From Aquimarina muelleri DSM 19832 (lineage in GTDB: Bacteria > Bacteroidota > Bacteroidia > Flavobacteriales > Flavobacteriaceae), in the NCBI RefSeq assembly GCF_000430665.1, contig NZ_AUML01000002.1, positions 1 to 64,000 of the forward strand: a stretch of DNA of 64,000 nucleotides. Reading direction: 5' to 3'. This document shows positions 53,764 to 63,360 of the stretch, piece after piece. How positions within the stretch are numbered: position 1 is the first letter of the stretch; every line of letters starts with the position of its first letter. The translations under genes were made by a program, and so were the position numbers. The notes beneath the pieces are model-generated. The model had not been told where the DNA came from and did no database searches. It was given only the letters and a program-made list of their open reading frames with translations.

Positions 53764-54246
53764 ATGAAAAAAATCTTAACATTACTATTTTTAGCTACAT
53801 TGATGCTCACTTCTTGTCGAAATGATGATGATGTTGATTTCGATACTATTGGGCAAACTTTTGAAATTGATAGAGTGAATTTTGTAACACCAGAATTTGT
53901 TGTTAACATCCCTTACCCTGAGAGCATACAAGTCTTTGACGCTGATGTTGTATTAGTATATCGTTTAGAAGAAGTTATAGATGGTCGTGAAGTTTGGGAA
54001 CCACTACCTACAGCACCTATCTTTTTAAATGATGTAGACAACACTACTATTTCATATAGATTTAATTTTACATCACGAGATATAGATATTTATTTAGAAA
54101 GTAATAACAGAAACTTAACCCCTCCAGATCTTTACGGTAATCAAGTATTCAGGATCGTAGTAGTACCTTCTGCTTTTGCAAAAAATACTAAGGTAGATCT
54201 ATTAGATTTTAATGCAGTACAATCTGCACTGCATTTAGAATTTTAG
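53764..54246 (+). CDS. Lipoprotein of unknown function
   Basis: A 160-aa protein with a lipoprotein signal (MKKILTLLFLATLMLTSCRN; Cys18), then DDDVDFDTIG as an acidic linker. The rest is beta-rich with no recognised domain. The start is ATG at 53764; the TTG at 53755 would extend it by three codons. It follows the MsrB pair by 19 nt and is closed by a terminator, so it may belong to the same envelope-repair unit. Confidence 0.8.
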   Translation: MKKILTLLFLATLMLTSCRNDDDVDFDTIGQTFEIDRVNFVTPEFVVNIPYPESIQVFDADVVLVYRLEEVIDGREVWEPLPTAPIFLNDVDNTTISYRFNFTSRDIDIYLESNNRNLTPPDLYGNQVFRIVVVPSAFAKNTKVDLLDFNAVQSALHLEF

Positions 54247-54309
54247 AAAAGATAAAATTGTATTTATCGTTATTATAACAGATAAACACGATAAAAAATA
54301 TCAAAAATT

Positions 54310-54339
54310 AACACCAAGTTACATAAACTTGGTGTTTTT
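54310..54339 (+). terminator. Terminator after the MsrB/lipoprotein unit
   Basis: AACACCAAGTT-ACATA-AACTTGGTGTT followed by seven T. It is 63 nt past the lipoprotein stop. Confidence 0.88.
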
Positions 54340-54439
54340 TTATTAGATTTCGTGCTAATCTTATTAGTAGGGAATATCTAAATACTTTTTTCATTAGCTG
54401 AATTATCCTTAAATTCGTGACTTCAAAAAATTGACACTT

Positions 54440-55831
54440 ATGAACACATATGATATCATCGTTTTAGGTAGTGGCCCTGGAGGGTATGTAACTGCAATAA
54501 GAGCCTCACAATTAGGTTTCAAAACCGCTGTTGTTGAAAAAGAGAGCTTAGGAGGAGTATGCTTAAACTGGGGGTGTATTCCTACAAAAGCGCTATTAAA
54601 GAGTGCGCAAGTATTTGAATATCTAAAGCATGCCTCAGATTACGGGCTTACTATAGATAACTTTGATAAAGATTTTGATGCCGTTGTAAAACGAAGTCGC
54701 GATGTGGCAGGTGGGATGAGTAAGGGAGTTCAGTTCCTTATGAAAAAAAATAAAATCGATGTTATTGAAGGCTTTGGAAAATTAAAAGCCAGCAATAAAG
54801 TAACAGTTACCGGGTCTGATGGAAAAGCAACAGATTATGAAGCTAAACATATCATTGTTGCAACCGGAGCAAGATCTAGGGAGCTACCTAATCTACCTCA
54901 AGATGGTAAAAAGGTAATTGGATATAGAGAAGCTATGACTTTAGAATCACAACCAAAGAAAATGATTGTTGTAGGTTCTGGAGCTATTGGTGTAGAATTT
55001 GCACATTTTTATAATGCAATGGGTACAGAGGTAACCATCGTAGAGTTTTTACCTAATCTTGTTCCTTTAGAGGATGAAGAAGTTTCTAAACAATTTGAAC
55101 GTAGCTTTAAAAAAGCTGGTATTAAAGTTATGACAAATTCTTCTGTAGAAAGTGTAGATGTAACAGGTAATGGCGTTAAAGCAACGGTAAAAACTAAAAA
55201 AGGAGAAGAAATTCTTGAAGCTGACATTGTTTTATCTGCAGTAGGTATTAAAACAAACATAGAAAATATAGGCTTAGAAGAATTAGGGATTGCCACAGAT
55301 AAAGATAAAATCGTCGTTAATGATTGGTATCAAACCAATATTCCGGGGATTTATGCAATAGGAGATGTAGTTCATGGTCCTGCACTAGCTCATGTAGCCT
55401 CTGCAGAAGGAATTACTTGTGTAGAAAAAATTGCAGGAATGCATGTAGAACCTATAGATTATGGTAATATTCCAGGATGTACTTATGCTACTCCCGAAAT
55501 TGCCAGCGTAGGAATGACGGAAAAACAAGCTAAAGAGGCTGGGTATGAGTTAAAAGTAGGTAAATTTCCTTTCTCTGCTTCTGGTAAAGCTAGTGCTGCA
55601 GGAACCAAAGATGGTTTTGTAAAAGTTATTTTTGATGCTAAGTATGGCGAATGGTTAGGATGCCATATGATAGGTGCTGGTGTTACCGATATGATAGCAG
55701 AAGCTGTTTTAGGACGTAAACTGGAGACTACAGGTCATGAAGTATTAAAAACCATACATCCTCATCCAACGATGAGTGAAGCTGTTATGGAAGCTGTTGC
55801 AGATGCTTATGGCGAAGTAATTCATATTTAA
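54440..55831 (+). CDS. lpdA: Dihydrolipoyl dehydrogenase
   Basis: A 463-aa FAD/NAD flavoenzyme, E3 of the 2-oxo-acid dehydrogenase and glycine-cleavage complexes. Start at ATG 54440 (MNTYDIIVLGSGPGG). The redox disulfide is Cys41/Cys46 in GGVCLNWGCIPTKA; VVGSGAIGVEFAHFY is the NAD site and TIHPHPTMSEAVME contains the catalytic His/Glu. The gene stands alone, with its own terminator, and serves several complexes. Confidence 0.96.
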   Translation: MNTYDIIVLGSGPGGYVTAIRASQLGFKTAVVEKESLGGVCLNWGCIPTKALLKSAQVFEYLKHASDYGLTIDNFDKDFDAVVKRSRDVAGGMSKGVQFLMKKNKIDVIEGFGKLKASNKVTVTGSDGKATDYEAKHIIVATGARSRELPNLPQDGKKVIGYREAMTLESQPKKMIVVGSGAIGVEFAHFYNAMGTEVTIVEFLPNLVPLEDEEVSKQFERSFKKAGIKVMTNSSVESVDVTGNGVKATVKTKKGEEILEADIVLSAVGIKTNIENIGLEELGIATDKDKIVVNDWYQTNIPGIYAIGDVVHGPALAHVASAEGITCVEKIAGMHVEPIDYGNIPGCTYATPEIASVGMTEKQAKEAGYELKVGKFPFSASGKASAAGTKDGFVKVIFDAKYGEWLGCHMIGAGVTDMIAEAVLGRKLETTGHEVLKTIHPHPTMSEAVMEAVADAYGEVIHI

Positions 55832-55905
55832 TCTTTAAAATTAAAAGATTAACTCTAAGTGTTTTTCCTTATAAACACTTAATCGTTATGACTGTTTTAT
55901 AAATT

Positions 55906-55947
55906 AAAAAGTGCGAGGTTAATTTTAAAATTAACCTCGCACTTTTT
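55906..55947. terminator. Bidirectional terminator between lpdA and aroQ
   Basis: A perfect 42-nt palindrome with 21-nt arms beginning AAAAAGTGCGAGG and ending CCTCGCACTTTTT. A/T tails on both sides make it act on both convergent transcripts. Confidence 0.92.
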
Positions 55948-56026
55948 AGTATATATTCTAATTATCTAATTCTTTCCTTTGGTAAGTTTTGTTCCTTTTT
56001 ATTACTAAAACAAACGTATATACTTG

Positions 56027-56452
56027 TTATTTTTTATTTAACAAAAAACTTTGAATTGCAAGTGTATAACTTTGCATACCAAACCCTAAAATTATACCTC
56101 TAGCATTAGGGGAAATATAAGATTGATGCCTGAATTGCTCTCTTGCAAAAGTATTAGAAATATGAACTTCAACTACAGGAACAGATATAGCCTTAATTGC
56201 ATCACCAATCCCTATAGATGTATGAGTATACGCACCTGCATTAAGGATTACTCCATCAAATTTATCTTCTGCTTCTTGTATTTTAGTAATTAATTCCCCT
56301 TCCATATTAGATTGAAAATAAGCTAATTCAGTTTCTTTAAACTGAAATTGTAGTGTAGTAAAAAATTCTTCAAAAGTTTGATTACCATAGATATCAGGCT
56401 CTCTTTTTCCTAATAAATTAAGGTTTGGTCCATTTAAAATTAATATCTTCAT
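56027..56452 (-). CDS. aroQ: Type II 3-dehydroquinate dehydratase
   Basis: A 141-aa enzyme of the shikimate pathway. ILNGPNLNLLGKREPDIYGN holds the catalytic Arg and Tyr of the lid; FDGVILNAGAYTHTSIGIGD and VEVHISNTFAREQFRHQSY with the catalytic His complete the site. It functions as a dodecamer in the cytosol. It lies next to an unrelated barrel gene and xerD is some 3 kb away on the other strand. Confidence 0.95.
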   Translation of the reverse strand: MKILILNGPNLNLLGKREPDIYGNQTFEEFFTTLQFQFKETELAYFQSNMEGELITKIQEAEDKFDGVILNAGAYTHTSIGIGDAIKAISVPVVEVHISNTFAREQFRHQSYISPNARGIILGFGMQSYTLAIQSFLLNKK

Positions 56453-56491
56453 AAAACTATTAAATTTATTTAGAAATCATATAGATCATAT

Positions 56492-57124
56492 TTACAATCC
56501 TTCGTTTTGTCTTCTGTTATTCTTAGTTTTAAATAAATATCCAACAGACAATTGTGCTACAGAATGATTAAAATTAATATCTGACGTATCTAGACTATTA
56601 ATATTAGTTAAGCCTAAATTATATCGCAATTGAAAAAACAACCCACTTTCTAACTTATACCCAGCTCCAAAATTCCAACTAAAATCAAAATCACTAAAAG
56701 CATCAAAAAATTCATCTGGAGTATCCTTTGCAGATTCTGCAGCATTTGCTAAAGTTGCAAATTGTGGACCAGTTTCTAAACTAAATCTATCTGCAAAATA
56801 ATATTTTGCAATAACAGGTAGTGCTAAATAATTTAAACTAATTTTATTCTCTACCCCTTCTTCTTTAAATCTATATCCTTGAGCAGAGTATAACACCTCT
56901 GCTTGCAAAAAAAAACGTTGGGATACGGGAAACTCTATAACAGCCCCCAAATGCATACGCACTCTTGCATCTGTGTTTTTTATATCTCCTGCTATATTTG
57001 CATAATTGGCTCCAAATTTAAATCCTGCCCGTGTATACAATTTTTTATTTTCATCTTGCGCATACAAATTAGTAACCGAAATGAACAATAAACTCGTAGT
57101 AATTAGAAAAAAAATACTTTTCAT
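56492..57124 (-). CDS. Outer-membrane beta-barrel protein (porin-family, PorT-like)
   Basis: A 210-aa protein with a Sec signal peptide (ending LYAQDEN) and an eight-stranded barrel with alternating pattern. LYTRAGFKFGANYANIAGD and YLALPVIAKYYFADRFSLETG are the usual first and middle strands of the outer-membrane beta-barrel family of Bacteroidota, and VGYLFKTKNN near the C-terminus. It is paralogous to the gene at 57429 (same blocks). Function: unknown envelope protein. Confidence 0.88.
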   Translation of the reverse strand: MKSIFFLITTSLLFISVTNLYAQDENKKLYTRAGFKFGANYANIAGDIKNTDARVRMHLGAVIEFPVSQRFFLQAEVLYSAQGYRFKEEGVENKISLNYLALPVIAKYYFADRFSLETGPQFATLANAAESAKDTPDEFFDAFSDFDFSWNFGAGYKLESGLFFQLRYNLGLTNINSLDTSDINFNHSVAQLSVGYLFKTKNNRRQNEGL

Positions 57125-57428
57125 TTATTTATATATTTTTAAACAGCTTAGATACATATAACTTCTAAATAACTTTAAAATTCATAGATTAAATACATAT
57201 GACCTGCTCTTTATTTAGATTATTTACTCAAAAGTAATTTTATTTTTCAATAATCTAATATATAGCTATAAAAAAAGCATTTCGACAAATTCGAAATACT
57301 TTTAAATAATAGTTATTAAAGTCTAAAAAATAAAATCAATAAGCTCAAAGCAAGCTCACTAGGTATGTTTCCTAAAATATATTTTGTTTTCGAGCCAAAC
57401 TTTAGGAAATTAAATTCCACAATGTGGA
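57125..57428. other. 304-bp intergenic region
   Basis: It holds the terminator at 57271-57304 for the upstream gene; otherwise nothing distinctive was seen. Confidence 0.5.
57271..57304 (-). terminator. Terminator of the 57429 barrel gene
   Basis: ATTTCGA-CAAAT-TCGAAAT with flanking A and T runs; the minus strand ends with seven T. It lies 125 nt past the stop. Confidence 0.65.
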
Positions 57429-58034
57429 TTAAAACTTATACCCTACTGAGAATTGAGCCATAGAATTTTTCTGTTTAACATCATCAAAACTTGCTGCATC
57501 ATTTATATTAGACAATCCTATATTATACCGAGCATCAAAGAAAGCCCCCATATCTAATTGGTACCCTAAACCTAAAATTACTCCAAAATCAATACTCTTA
57601 AAATTATCATCTATATCTGTTTCCTTATTTACATCCATAGCTTCAACTTTACTTTTTGCTGAAATTAAAAAACCAATCTGTGGTCCTGCTTGGAGAGTAA
57701 AACCTTGAATCACATAATATTTTGCTATTAAGGGTATGTTAATATAATCTAACTTCATTGTAGTTTTTGCAGAAAGACCTAAGAGATTGTTTTTAAATTT
57801 ATCTCCTTGTGAAGAATATGATACTTCTGGCTGAAAAGCAAATTTATCTGTGATTGGAATCTCAACAACAGACCCTAAATGAAAACTTGTTCTCCCTTCA
57901 AAACCCTCAGTATTATCACCAGAAATATTTGCTAGATTAACACCTGTCTTAACACCAAACCTTACATCTTCTTCTTGTGCAATAGTTATTAAACTAAAAG
58001 AAACTAGAACTACAAATATTAATGTTTTTTTCAT
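57429..58034 (-). CDS. Outer-membrane beta-barrel protein (porin-family)
   Basis: A 201-aa protein with a signal peptide (MKKTLIFVVLVSFSLITIAQ) and a barrel: VRFGVKTGVNLANISGDN, DYINIPLIAKYYVIQGFTLQ, IDFGVILGLGYQLD and MAQFSVGYKF at the end. It is a close paralogue of the barrel at 56492, probably by tandem duplication. It ends in an aromatic residue as outer-membrane proteins do. Confidence 0.88.
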   Translation of the reverse strand: MKKTLIFVVLVSFSLITIAQEEDVRFGVKTGVNLANISGDNTEGFEGRTSFHLGSVVEIPITDKFAFQPEVSYSSQGDKFKNNLLGLSAKTTMKLDYINIPLIAKYYVIQGFTLQAGPQIGFLISAKSKVEAMDVNKETDIDDNFKSIDFGVILGLGYQLDMGAFFDARYNIGLSNINDAASFDDVKQKNSMAQFSVGYKF

Positions 58035-58269
58035 AATAATAGGTTTTATTAATTAGAGAACAAAAATAATTTTTTTATCTATTCGGCAAACTATAAATAA
58101 TTATTTATAGTTAATACCTTTACAAATCAAACAATAACTCACTAAAAACAAATACATTAAATAAATCAATTTTAATTTCAGATAGTTTTATATAAATCAC
58201 TTAGAATTAAGAAAAAGAATCTATATTAAAATTTAGTAACTATTTAACATTTTATACAAGTAATATACC

Positions 58270-58277
58270 TACTTTTG
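58270..58277 (+). promoter_or_regulatory. Bacteroidota -7 element TACTTTTG
   Basis: TACTTTTG, 28 nt before the ATG of the barrel gene at 58306, fits TAnnTTTG. The -33 region has no TTTG. Confidence 0.55.
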
Positions 58278-58305
58278 CAGGCAATTTTAAACCAAAATAA
58301 TTATT

Positions 58306-58896
58306 ATGAAAAAAATAATCTTAACTGCATTGGCAGTAGTAAGTTTTACTTTGGCAAGTGCTCAAGAAGAAAATGGATCAGGATTTGCTAAAGGAGATGT
58401 ATTTATCTCTGGAGGATTTGGATTTGGATCTGAAAAAACTGGAGACGACAAAACAAACACGTTTAATATATCTCCAAGAGTAGGTTTCTTTGTTTCTGAA
58501 AATATTGCAGCGGGAGCAAGAATAAACTTTTCAAGTGAAAAACGAGAATTTGGAACTAACGAAGAGACATATTCAACTACAAGTTTAGGAGCATTTGGAA
58601 GATATTATATATCTCCTGCAAGTAAATTTTCTCTTTTTGGTGAATTAGGAGTTGATTACATTGCTTCAAAATTTAAAGAAGAAGGTGAGCCTGATGATAA
58701 ATCAAATGGATTTGGATTTGGATTTGCTCCTGGTGTAAGCTATTTTATTAGCAATAACTTTGCTCTTGAAGCTACATGGGGTATTTTAGGATACAGAACT
58801 GTTAAGCCAGATGTTGATAATGCGGAATCAACTAATAACTTTGATTTTGGAGTTGACTTACAAAACATCAATCTTGGTTTAGTATATAAATTCTAA
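58306..58896 (+). CDS. Outer-membrane beta-barrel protein
   Basis: A 196-aa protein with a signal peptide (MKKIILTALAVVSFTLASAQ). The barrel has GDVFISGGFGFGSEKTGDD, ISPRVGFFVSENIAAGARIN, GAFGRYYISPASKFSLFGEL and ends INLGLVYKF. It belongs to the OmpW/OprF-like small barrels and differs in blocks from the PorT-like pair on the other strand. The gene is closed by a terminator at 58976. Confidence 0.88.
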   Translation: MKKIILTALAVVSFTLASAQEENGSGFAKGDVFISGGFGFGSEKTGDDKTNTFNISPRVGFFVSENIAAGARINFSSEKREFGTNEETYSTTSLGAFGRYYISPASKFSLFGELGVDYIASKFKEEGEPDDKSNGFGFGFAPGVSYFISNNFALEATWGILGYRTVKPDVDNAESTNNFDFGVDLQNINLGLVYKF

Positions 58897-58975
58897 AAAA
58901 AAATGCTGAGTTCTAAATAAAAATATATCTAAGAATTATTTTATATTTACTAGAACAAGCTTAAATTTTTAGTAG

Positions 58976-59009
58976 AAATACCATCTCATCTATTTGAGAT
59001 GGTATTTTT
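58976..59009 (+). terminator. Terminator after the 58306 barrel gene
   Basis: ATACCATCTCA-TCTATT-TGAGATGGTAT followed by a T run. It is 80 nt past the stop. Confidence 0.88.
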
Positions 59010-59129
59010 TATTTTAGAAATAATTACACTCTATCGAAATAAACTATTTGATAAAAATTAAGAACTAATTAACATAGGATACAGGTAAATTAAATAGTTT
59101 CGCTATGAATTTTAAACACTTCAAATACA

Positions 59130-59666
59130 ATGAAAAGATTGTTAATAATTATCACATTAACTATCACGAGTTTAACATCTATATGTGCTCAAAATAAAGA
59201 GCAAACTTTAAAAGGGAAATGGCTAATTGAAGCTAATACTAATTTTGGTAGTGCAAGTTCTGCTAATACCAGTATTCAATATACAAATTTTTCGGATGAC
59301 AAAGGCTCTATATTAAACCTTGGGGCAGAAGCTGGATATTTTATAATGGATGATTTAGCCCTCAAAATAGGGCTTGGCTATGGGTCTGTAGATACTGGTA
59401 AAGAATCAAAATCATTAAACACTTTTTCTTATAAAATAGGTGCCAAATATTATATTAAAGGAATCATCCCTTTTCAGATTAATTATAATGGCGCTAGTGT
59501 AGAACAAAAAGAAAATCCATCCTATTTTGGTATTCAAGGTGGTTATGCTATTTTCTTAGGAAATACAGTAAGCATAGAGCCAGGGTTAGGATATGATTTT
59601 AGTCTAAATGACAACTTGTATTCGGATGTTTTTCAATTTAATATAGGGTTTGCTATTCATCTATAA
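59130..59666 (+). CDS. Outer-membrane beta-barrel protein
   Basis: A 178-aa protein with a signal peptide (MKRLLIIITLTITSLTSICA) and repeated amphipathic strands: WLIEANTNFGSAS, LNLGAEAGYFIMDDLALKIG, TFSYKIGAKYYIKGIIP, FGIQGGYAIFLGNTVSIEPG and FNIGFAIHL. Family as the preceding gene. Its stop is 11 nt before the GTG start of xerD. Confidence 0.85.
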   Translation: MKRLLIIITLTITSLTSICAQNKEQTLKGKWLIEANTNFGSASSANTSIQYTNFSDDKGSILNLGAEAGYFIMDDLALKIGLGYGSVDTGKESKSLNTFSYKIGAKYYIKGIIPFQINYNGASVEQKENPSYFGIQGGYAIFLGNTVSIEPGLGYDFSLNDNLYSDVFQFNIGFAIHL

Positions 59667-59677
59667 AAATTTAAAAT

Positions 59678-60577
59678 GTGAAATGGAGTCATGCAATAAA
59701 AGATTTTGAGCATTATTTACGCATTGAAAGAGGGCTTTCAGAAAACTCTATCATTAGTTATATTTTGGATATAGAACGATTATTAAAATTTCTTAACGAT
59801 CAAAATATTACCACTACTCCCCTATCTATTGAAAAGGATATCGTGCAACAATTCATTTTTGAAACTGCAAAATTAGTTAACCCTAGATCACAATCCAGAA
59901 TTATTTCTGGTTTAAAAAGTTTTTTCAATTATCTTGTTTTTGAAAATTATAGAGAAACTAATCCTATGGAACTTATTGAGTCTCCTAAAATAGGAAGAAA
60001 ATTACCAGACACTTTATCTGTAGAAGAAATTGATCTTATTATCTCTCATATTGATTTAAGTACACCTGAAGGTGAACGCAATAGGGCAATCATCGAAACT
60101 TTATATGGATGCGGCTTACGAGTAAGTGAATTAATTACCTTAAAAATATCTAGTTTGTTTTTTAACGAAGGATATATTAGTGTAACAGGAAAAGGTGATA
60201 AACAAAGATTTGTTCCTATTGGAGATGTTACTAAAAAGTACATTTCTATTTATAGAACAGAAATCAGAAATCATATGGATGTTAAAAAGGGGCATGAAGA
60301 TACATTATTTTTAAATCGGAGAGGCAAAGGACTTACTCGGGCTATGATTTTTACAATTATAAAACGATTGGTAGAAAAATCTGAAATACAAAAAAAAATT
60401 AGCCCACACACTTTTAGACACTCTTTTGCCACTCACCTACTAGAAAACGGAGCAGATTTAAGAGCCATACAGTTAATGTTAGGGCACGAAAGTATTACTA
60501 CTACAGAAATATATATGCATCTAGATAGGAGTCATTTAAGAGAAGTTATGAACAGTTTTCATCCCAGAAAAGGATAA
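59678..60577 (+). CDS. xerD: Site-specific tyrosine recombinase XerD
   Basis: A 299-aa recombinase that resolves chromosome dimers at dif with XerC. Catalytic residues are all present: Arg148 in GCGLRVSELI, Lys172, His244 and Arg247 in HTFRHSFATHLL, His270 in MLGHESITTTEIYMH and the nucleophile Tyr279. It begins with GTG (KWSHAIKDFEHYLRIERG); no ATG lies in frame upstream. Single SAM-like N-terminal domain. The gene looks like the housekeeping copy, not an integron integrase. Confidence 0.95.
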   Translation: MKWSHAIKDFEHYLRIERGLSENSIISYILDIERLLKFLNDQNITTTPLSIEKDIVQQFIFETAKLVNPRSQSRIISGLKSFFNYLVFENYRETNPMELIESPKIGRKLPDTLSVEEIDLIISHIDLSTPEGERNRAIIETLYGCGLRVSELITLKISSLFFNEGYISVTGKGDKQRFVPIGDVTKKYISIYRTEIRNHMDVKKGHEDTLFLNRRGKGLTRAMIFTIIKRLVEKSEIQKKISPHTFRHSFATHLLENGADLRAIQLMLGHESITTTEIYMHLDRSHLREVMNSFHPRKG

Positions 60578-60578
60578 A

Positions 60579-60617
60579 AAAAAGAGTAATTATTAGGTTC
60601 ATATAATTACTCTTTTT
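60579..60617 (+). terminator. Terminator after xerD
   Basis: A perfect 15-bp stem (AAAAAGAGTAATTAT and its complement) with a 9-nt loop and T run. It is also placed to end the minus-strand pseudogene on the other side. Confidence 0.9.
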
Positions 60618-60637
60618 AATTTACTAATTAAGATACT

Positions 60638-61522
60638 TTAATTTGGTCTTGTTACTCTGCCAGAAGGCACTTCTGTAAAAGTATCCATAATTACCGTATT
60701 TTCTGATCCTGTAGTTATTCCAGCTGTCTTAACAAGTGGTCTTATAAAAAATGGAGCAGGGTCATTATCCTGAAAGGGTTCAATAGTAATAAAAACTTTT
60801 TTGCCAGTTACTTTTGCAGGTAATGTAATTCCTGTTAATGGAACCTGACTTGGTATAACAAGAAAATCTTCTCCAGGAAATGCTGGCACTGTTCCTCCAG
60901 AACCTTTATAAAAGTTTCCGTCATCAGTTACATTAGTTTTAGAAAATGTACCTGTCGACAAGGTCTTTCCATCAAACTCAACCCATCCTTCATATTTCCA
61001 CCCTTTTGCTAATGAAGGAAGAGATAAACCTTCTTCTCCTGCACTATTCCTAAACCATACTCCAAACTCATCATTACCATTATCTACACCATTCACATTA
61101 TCTGTAGGTGTTGCTAAGAAAAACTGACCTGAAACATTGGTAAGATCTGCAACAACAGACGAAAAACTAAGCTGTGCAGAAGTACCTTTAAAATCCCTAC
61201 CAATATTTTTGCATCAGAAGGTATATTATCATTATCTCCTTTGGGCTCTATTGTTACAACAAATTGTGTTGCTTTTTCTATATCTGATACCAATACCTCT
61301 AACTTTACAAGTCCTGAAGGGTTAGTAAATTTTGAAATTGGCTTTGCTACTCCATCTACAATAAGCCAACCTTGATAAGAAGTACCTCCATTTAGAGTTT
61401 CTAAACCAATAATATCTATTGTGATAGTCATAACAGCAGGACCGTCATCATCATTAGAACATGAAGTGAATAATACTAGTATAAAAACAGGTATTAAAGT
61501 TAAAATTTTTCTTTGTCATCAT
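60638..61522 (-). pseudogene. Lipoprotein gene broken by two frameshifts
   Basis: Three frames combine to one protein of about 290 aa. After ATG 61522 the frame needs one base less in the run GAAAAATTTT near 61506-61512 to give KILTLIPVFILVLFTSCSN, a lipoprotein signal. It then continues MTITIDIIGLETLNGGTSYQG. A second shift near 61196-61202 (GTAGGGATT) is needed to reach DFKGTSAQLSFSSVVADLTN and the rest, with two similar repeats (TIEPKGDNDN and TIEPFQDNDP). The repeats suggest an internally duplicated surface domain, resembling anti-sigma-like or DUF-type lipoproteins. Sequencing errors in homopolymers or real decay could both explain it. Confidence 0.7.
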
Positions 61523-61563
61523 TTTGCTTTTTAATCTCGATACATAATATAGACGTTTATATA

Positions 61564-63099
61564 CTATTGTTGAATAGGTTCTTCTACATTTGAAGTTTTA
61601 AATAACTCTAAAAATGAAGCTCCTATATGAGAAACTATTTCACTAGCTATTAATCCTTCAAAACTGGTTTTTTGTACTGCTATATCTCCAGCACTCCCAT
61701 GTAAATATACACCAAAAACAGCAGCATGCAAGGGATCATATCCTTGTGATAGCAATCCAGTAATCATACCTGTAAGTACATCTCCACTTCCTGCTGTAGC
61801 CATACCTGGATTTCCGTTATTATTTACATATAATTGATTTTCAAATACTGTAATAGAATTAGCACCTTTAATTACAATTATACAATTGTGTGTTTTTGAA
61901 AATGCTTTAGTTTTTTCGATTTTATCAAAATCATCTTTCCAATTCCCTATTAATCGTTCTAATTCTTTTGGATGTGGAGTTAATATGGTGTTTTTAGGGA
62001 GTTTTTCTAAAAACTTTGGATTATTTGCCAGAATATTGATCCCATCAGCATCTATCAAAAGTGGGGATTTATTCTCGCTTAAAAATTCTTCAAAAGCTTT
62101 TGTAGTTTTAATGCTTGTTCCCAAACCTATTCCTATTCCTATTGCAGAAGCTTTAAAATCTAATTTAATATCCTCTAATTCATCATCATTATCTGTAATT
62201 ACCATTGCTTCTGGAACAGTACTTTGCAACACTTCATATCCACACTCTGGTATATATGCTGTAACTAACCCTGCACCTGTTCTTAATGCTGCCTTAGTTG
62301 CTAGAACAACACTTCCTGTTTTACCATAACTTCCTCCTATAATAGCACAATGCCCATAAACCCCCTTATGACTAAACTTAGGTCTTGGTCGATATAATGG
62401 TAATACTTCATTCTTACTTATTAAGATACCAATTCCTGGACTTTGGTTTAGAAAGGAACGATCTAATCCAATATCAATAACTTCTAGATCTCTAGTATAA
62501 ATACCGGTTTGTGGTAAAAAGAATATTAATTTTGGTAATTGAAATGTTACAGTTATATCTGCATAAATAACTCCTTCTGGATCATCCGGAGCTTTATCTG
62601 TATACAAACCAGAAGGAATATCTATAGATAACGTAAAGCATCTTCCTTTATTAATATGTTTTATTAGCAATATTACCCATGGTACTAAAGGCCTGTTTAA
62701 ACCAATACCAAAAATTGCATCTATAATCATATCTTCCCTATTAATTTCTGGTAAATCTGCTTCCGATTTAAGTTGTATAGGCCAGTTTTTAGATATTTCT
62801 TTTAATCGGTCATAGTTTATCAAAAAACTTTTGGATCTATTATCGCTAAAATTTACTATATATGTCTTTACATTATATCCATGTTCTAGTAATAATCTAG
62901 AAATCACAAGACCATCTCCTCCATTATTACCAATACCACAAAAAACATGAATTAAAATCGGAGAGCCTTGTAATCGATTATGAATTAAATTAAAAGTTTG
63001 TGTTGCAGCACGCTCCATCAATTCTAAAGATGTAATTTGTTCTGTATTCATTGTGGCTTGATCTGCTTCTCGCATCTGTTGTGCAGAAAATATTTTCAT
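61564..63099 (-). CDS. nnrD: Bifunctional NAD(P)H-hydrate epimerase/ADP-dependent dehydratase
   Basis: A 511-aa repair enzyme for damaged NAD(P)HX. The N-terminal YjeF_N domain (1-215) has FCGIGNNGGDGLVISRLL and a DAIFGIGLNRPL loop; the C-terminal ribokinase-like domain has CAIIGGSYGKTGSVVLATKA, LLIDADGIN and GNPGMATAGSGDVLTGMI with the catalytic Asp. It epimerises and dehydrates the hydrate with ATP or ADP. A clear two-domain fusion as usual in bacteria. Confidence 0.95.
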   Translation of the reverse strand: MKIFSAQQMREADQATMNTEQITSLELMERAATQTFNLIHNRLQGSPILIHVFCGIGNNGGDGLVISRLLLEHGYNVKTYIVNFSDNRSKSFLINYDRLKEISKNWPIQLKSEADLPEINREDMIIDAIFGIGLNRPLVPWVILLIKHINKGRCFTLSIDIPSGLYTDKAPDDPEGVIYADITVTFQLPKLIFFLPQTGIYTRDLEVIDIGLDRSFLNQSPGIGILISKNEVLPLYRPRPKFSHKGVYGHCAIIGGSYGKTGSVVLATKAALRTGAGLVTAYIPECGYEVLQSTVPEAMVITDNDDELEDIKLDFKASAIGIGIGLGTSIKTTKAFEEFLSENKSPLLIDADGINILANNPKFLEKLPKNTILTPHPKELERLIGNWKDDFDKIEKTKAFSKTHNCIIVIKGANSITVFENQLYVNNNGNPGMATAGSGDVLTGMITGLLSQGYDPLHAAVFGVYLHGSAGDIAVQKTSFEGLIASEIVSHIGASFLELFKTSNVEEPIQQ

Positions 63100-63329
63100 A
63101 GATTATAATTTGTTTTAATAACTGTTTAATTTATAAATATATCATTAAAAATTACTAGTAATTCTTTTAATTCCTAAACCAAAGTCTATTAATATTTAAA
63201 TACTAACTTACATTATCGTTAAATTATCAATTTATATAAGAATATGATATTTAAAAACGTTATTTATTATTGAATTAGCAAAAGTTTAAGAACACCATTA
63301 TTTTAATTTTCTTTAAAAGTAAAAAATTA

Positions 63330-63337
63330 TACATTTG
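63330..63337 (+). promoter_or_regulatory. Bacteroidota -7 element TACATTTG upstream of the thr leader
   Basis: TACATTTG, 23 nt before the ATG of the leader peptide, fits TAnnTTTG. It would start the thrA mRNA. Confidence 0.55.
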
Positions 63338-63360
63338 AACTCACAAAGTAAAGCAAAGTA

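Noticed and set aside
59678-60577. XerD considered as the integrase of the cassette island
   Set aside because: It has all marks of the housekeeping recombinase, lies 42 kb away and lacks the extra helix region of integron integrases.
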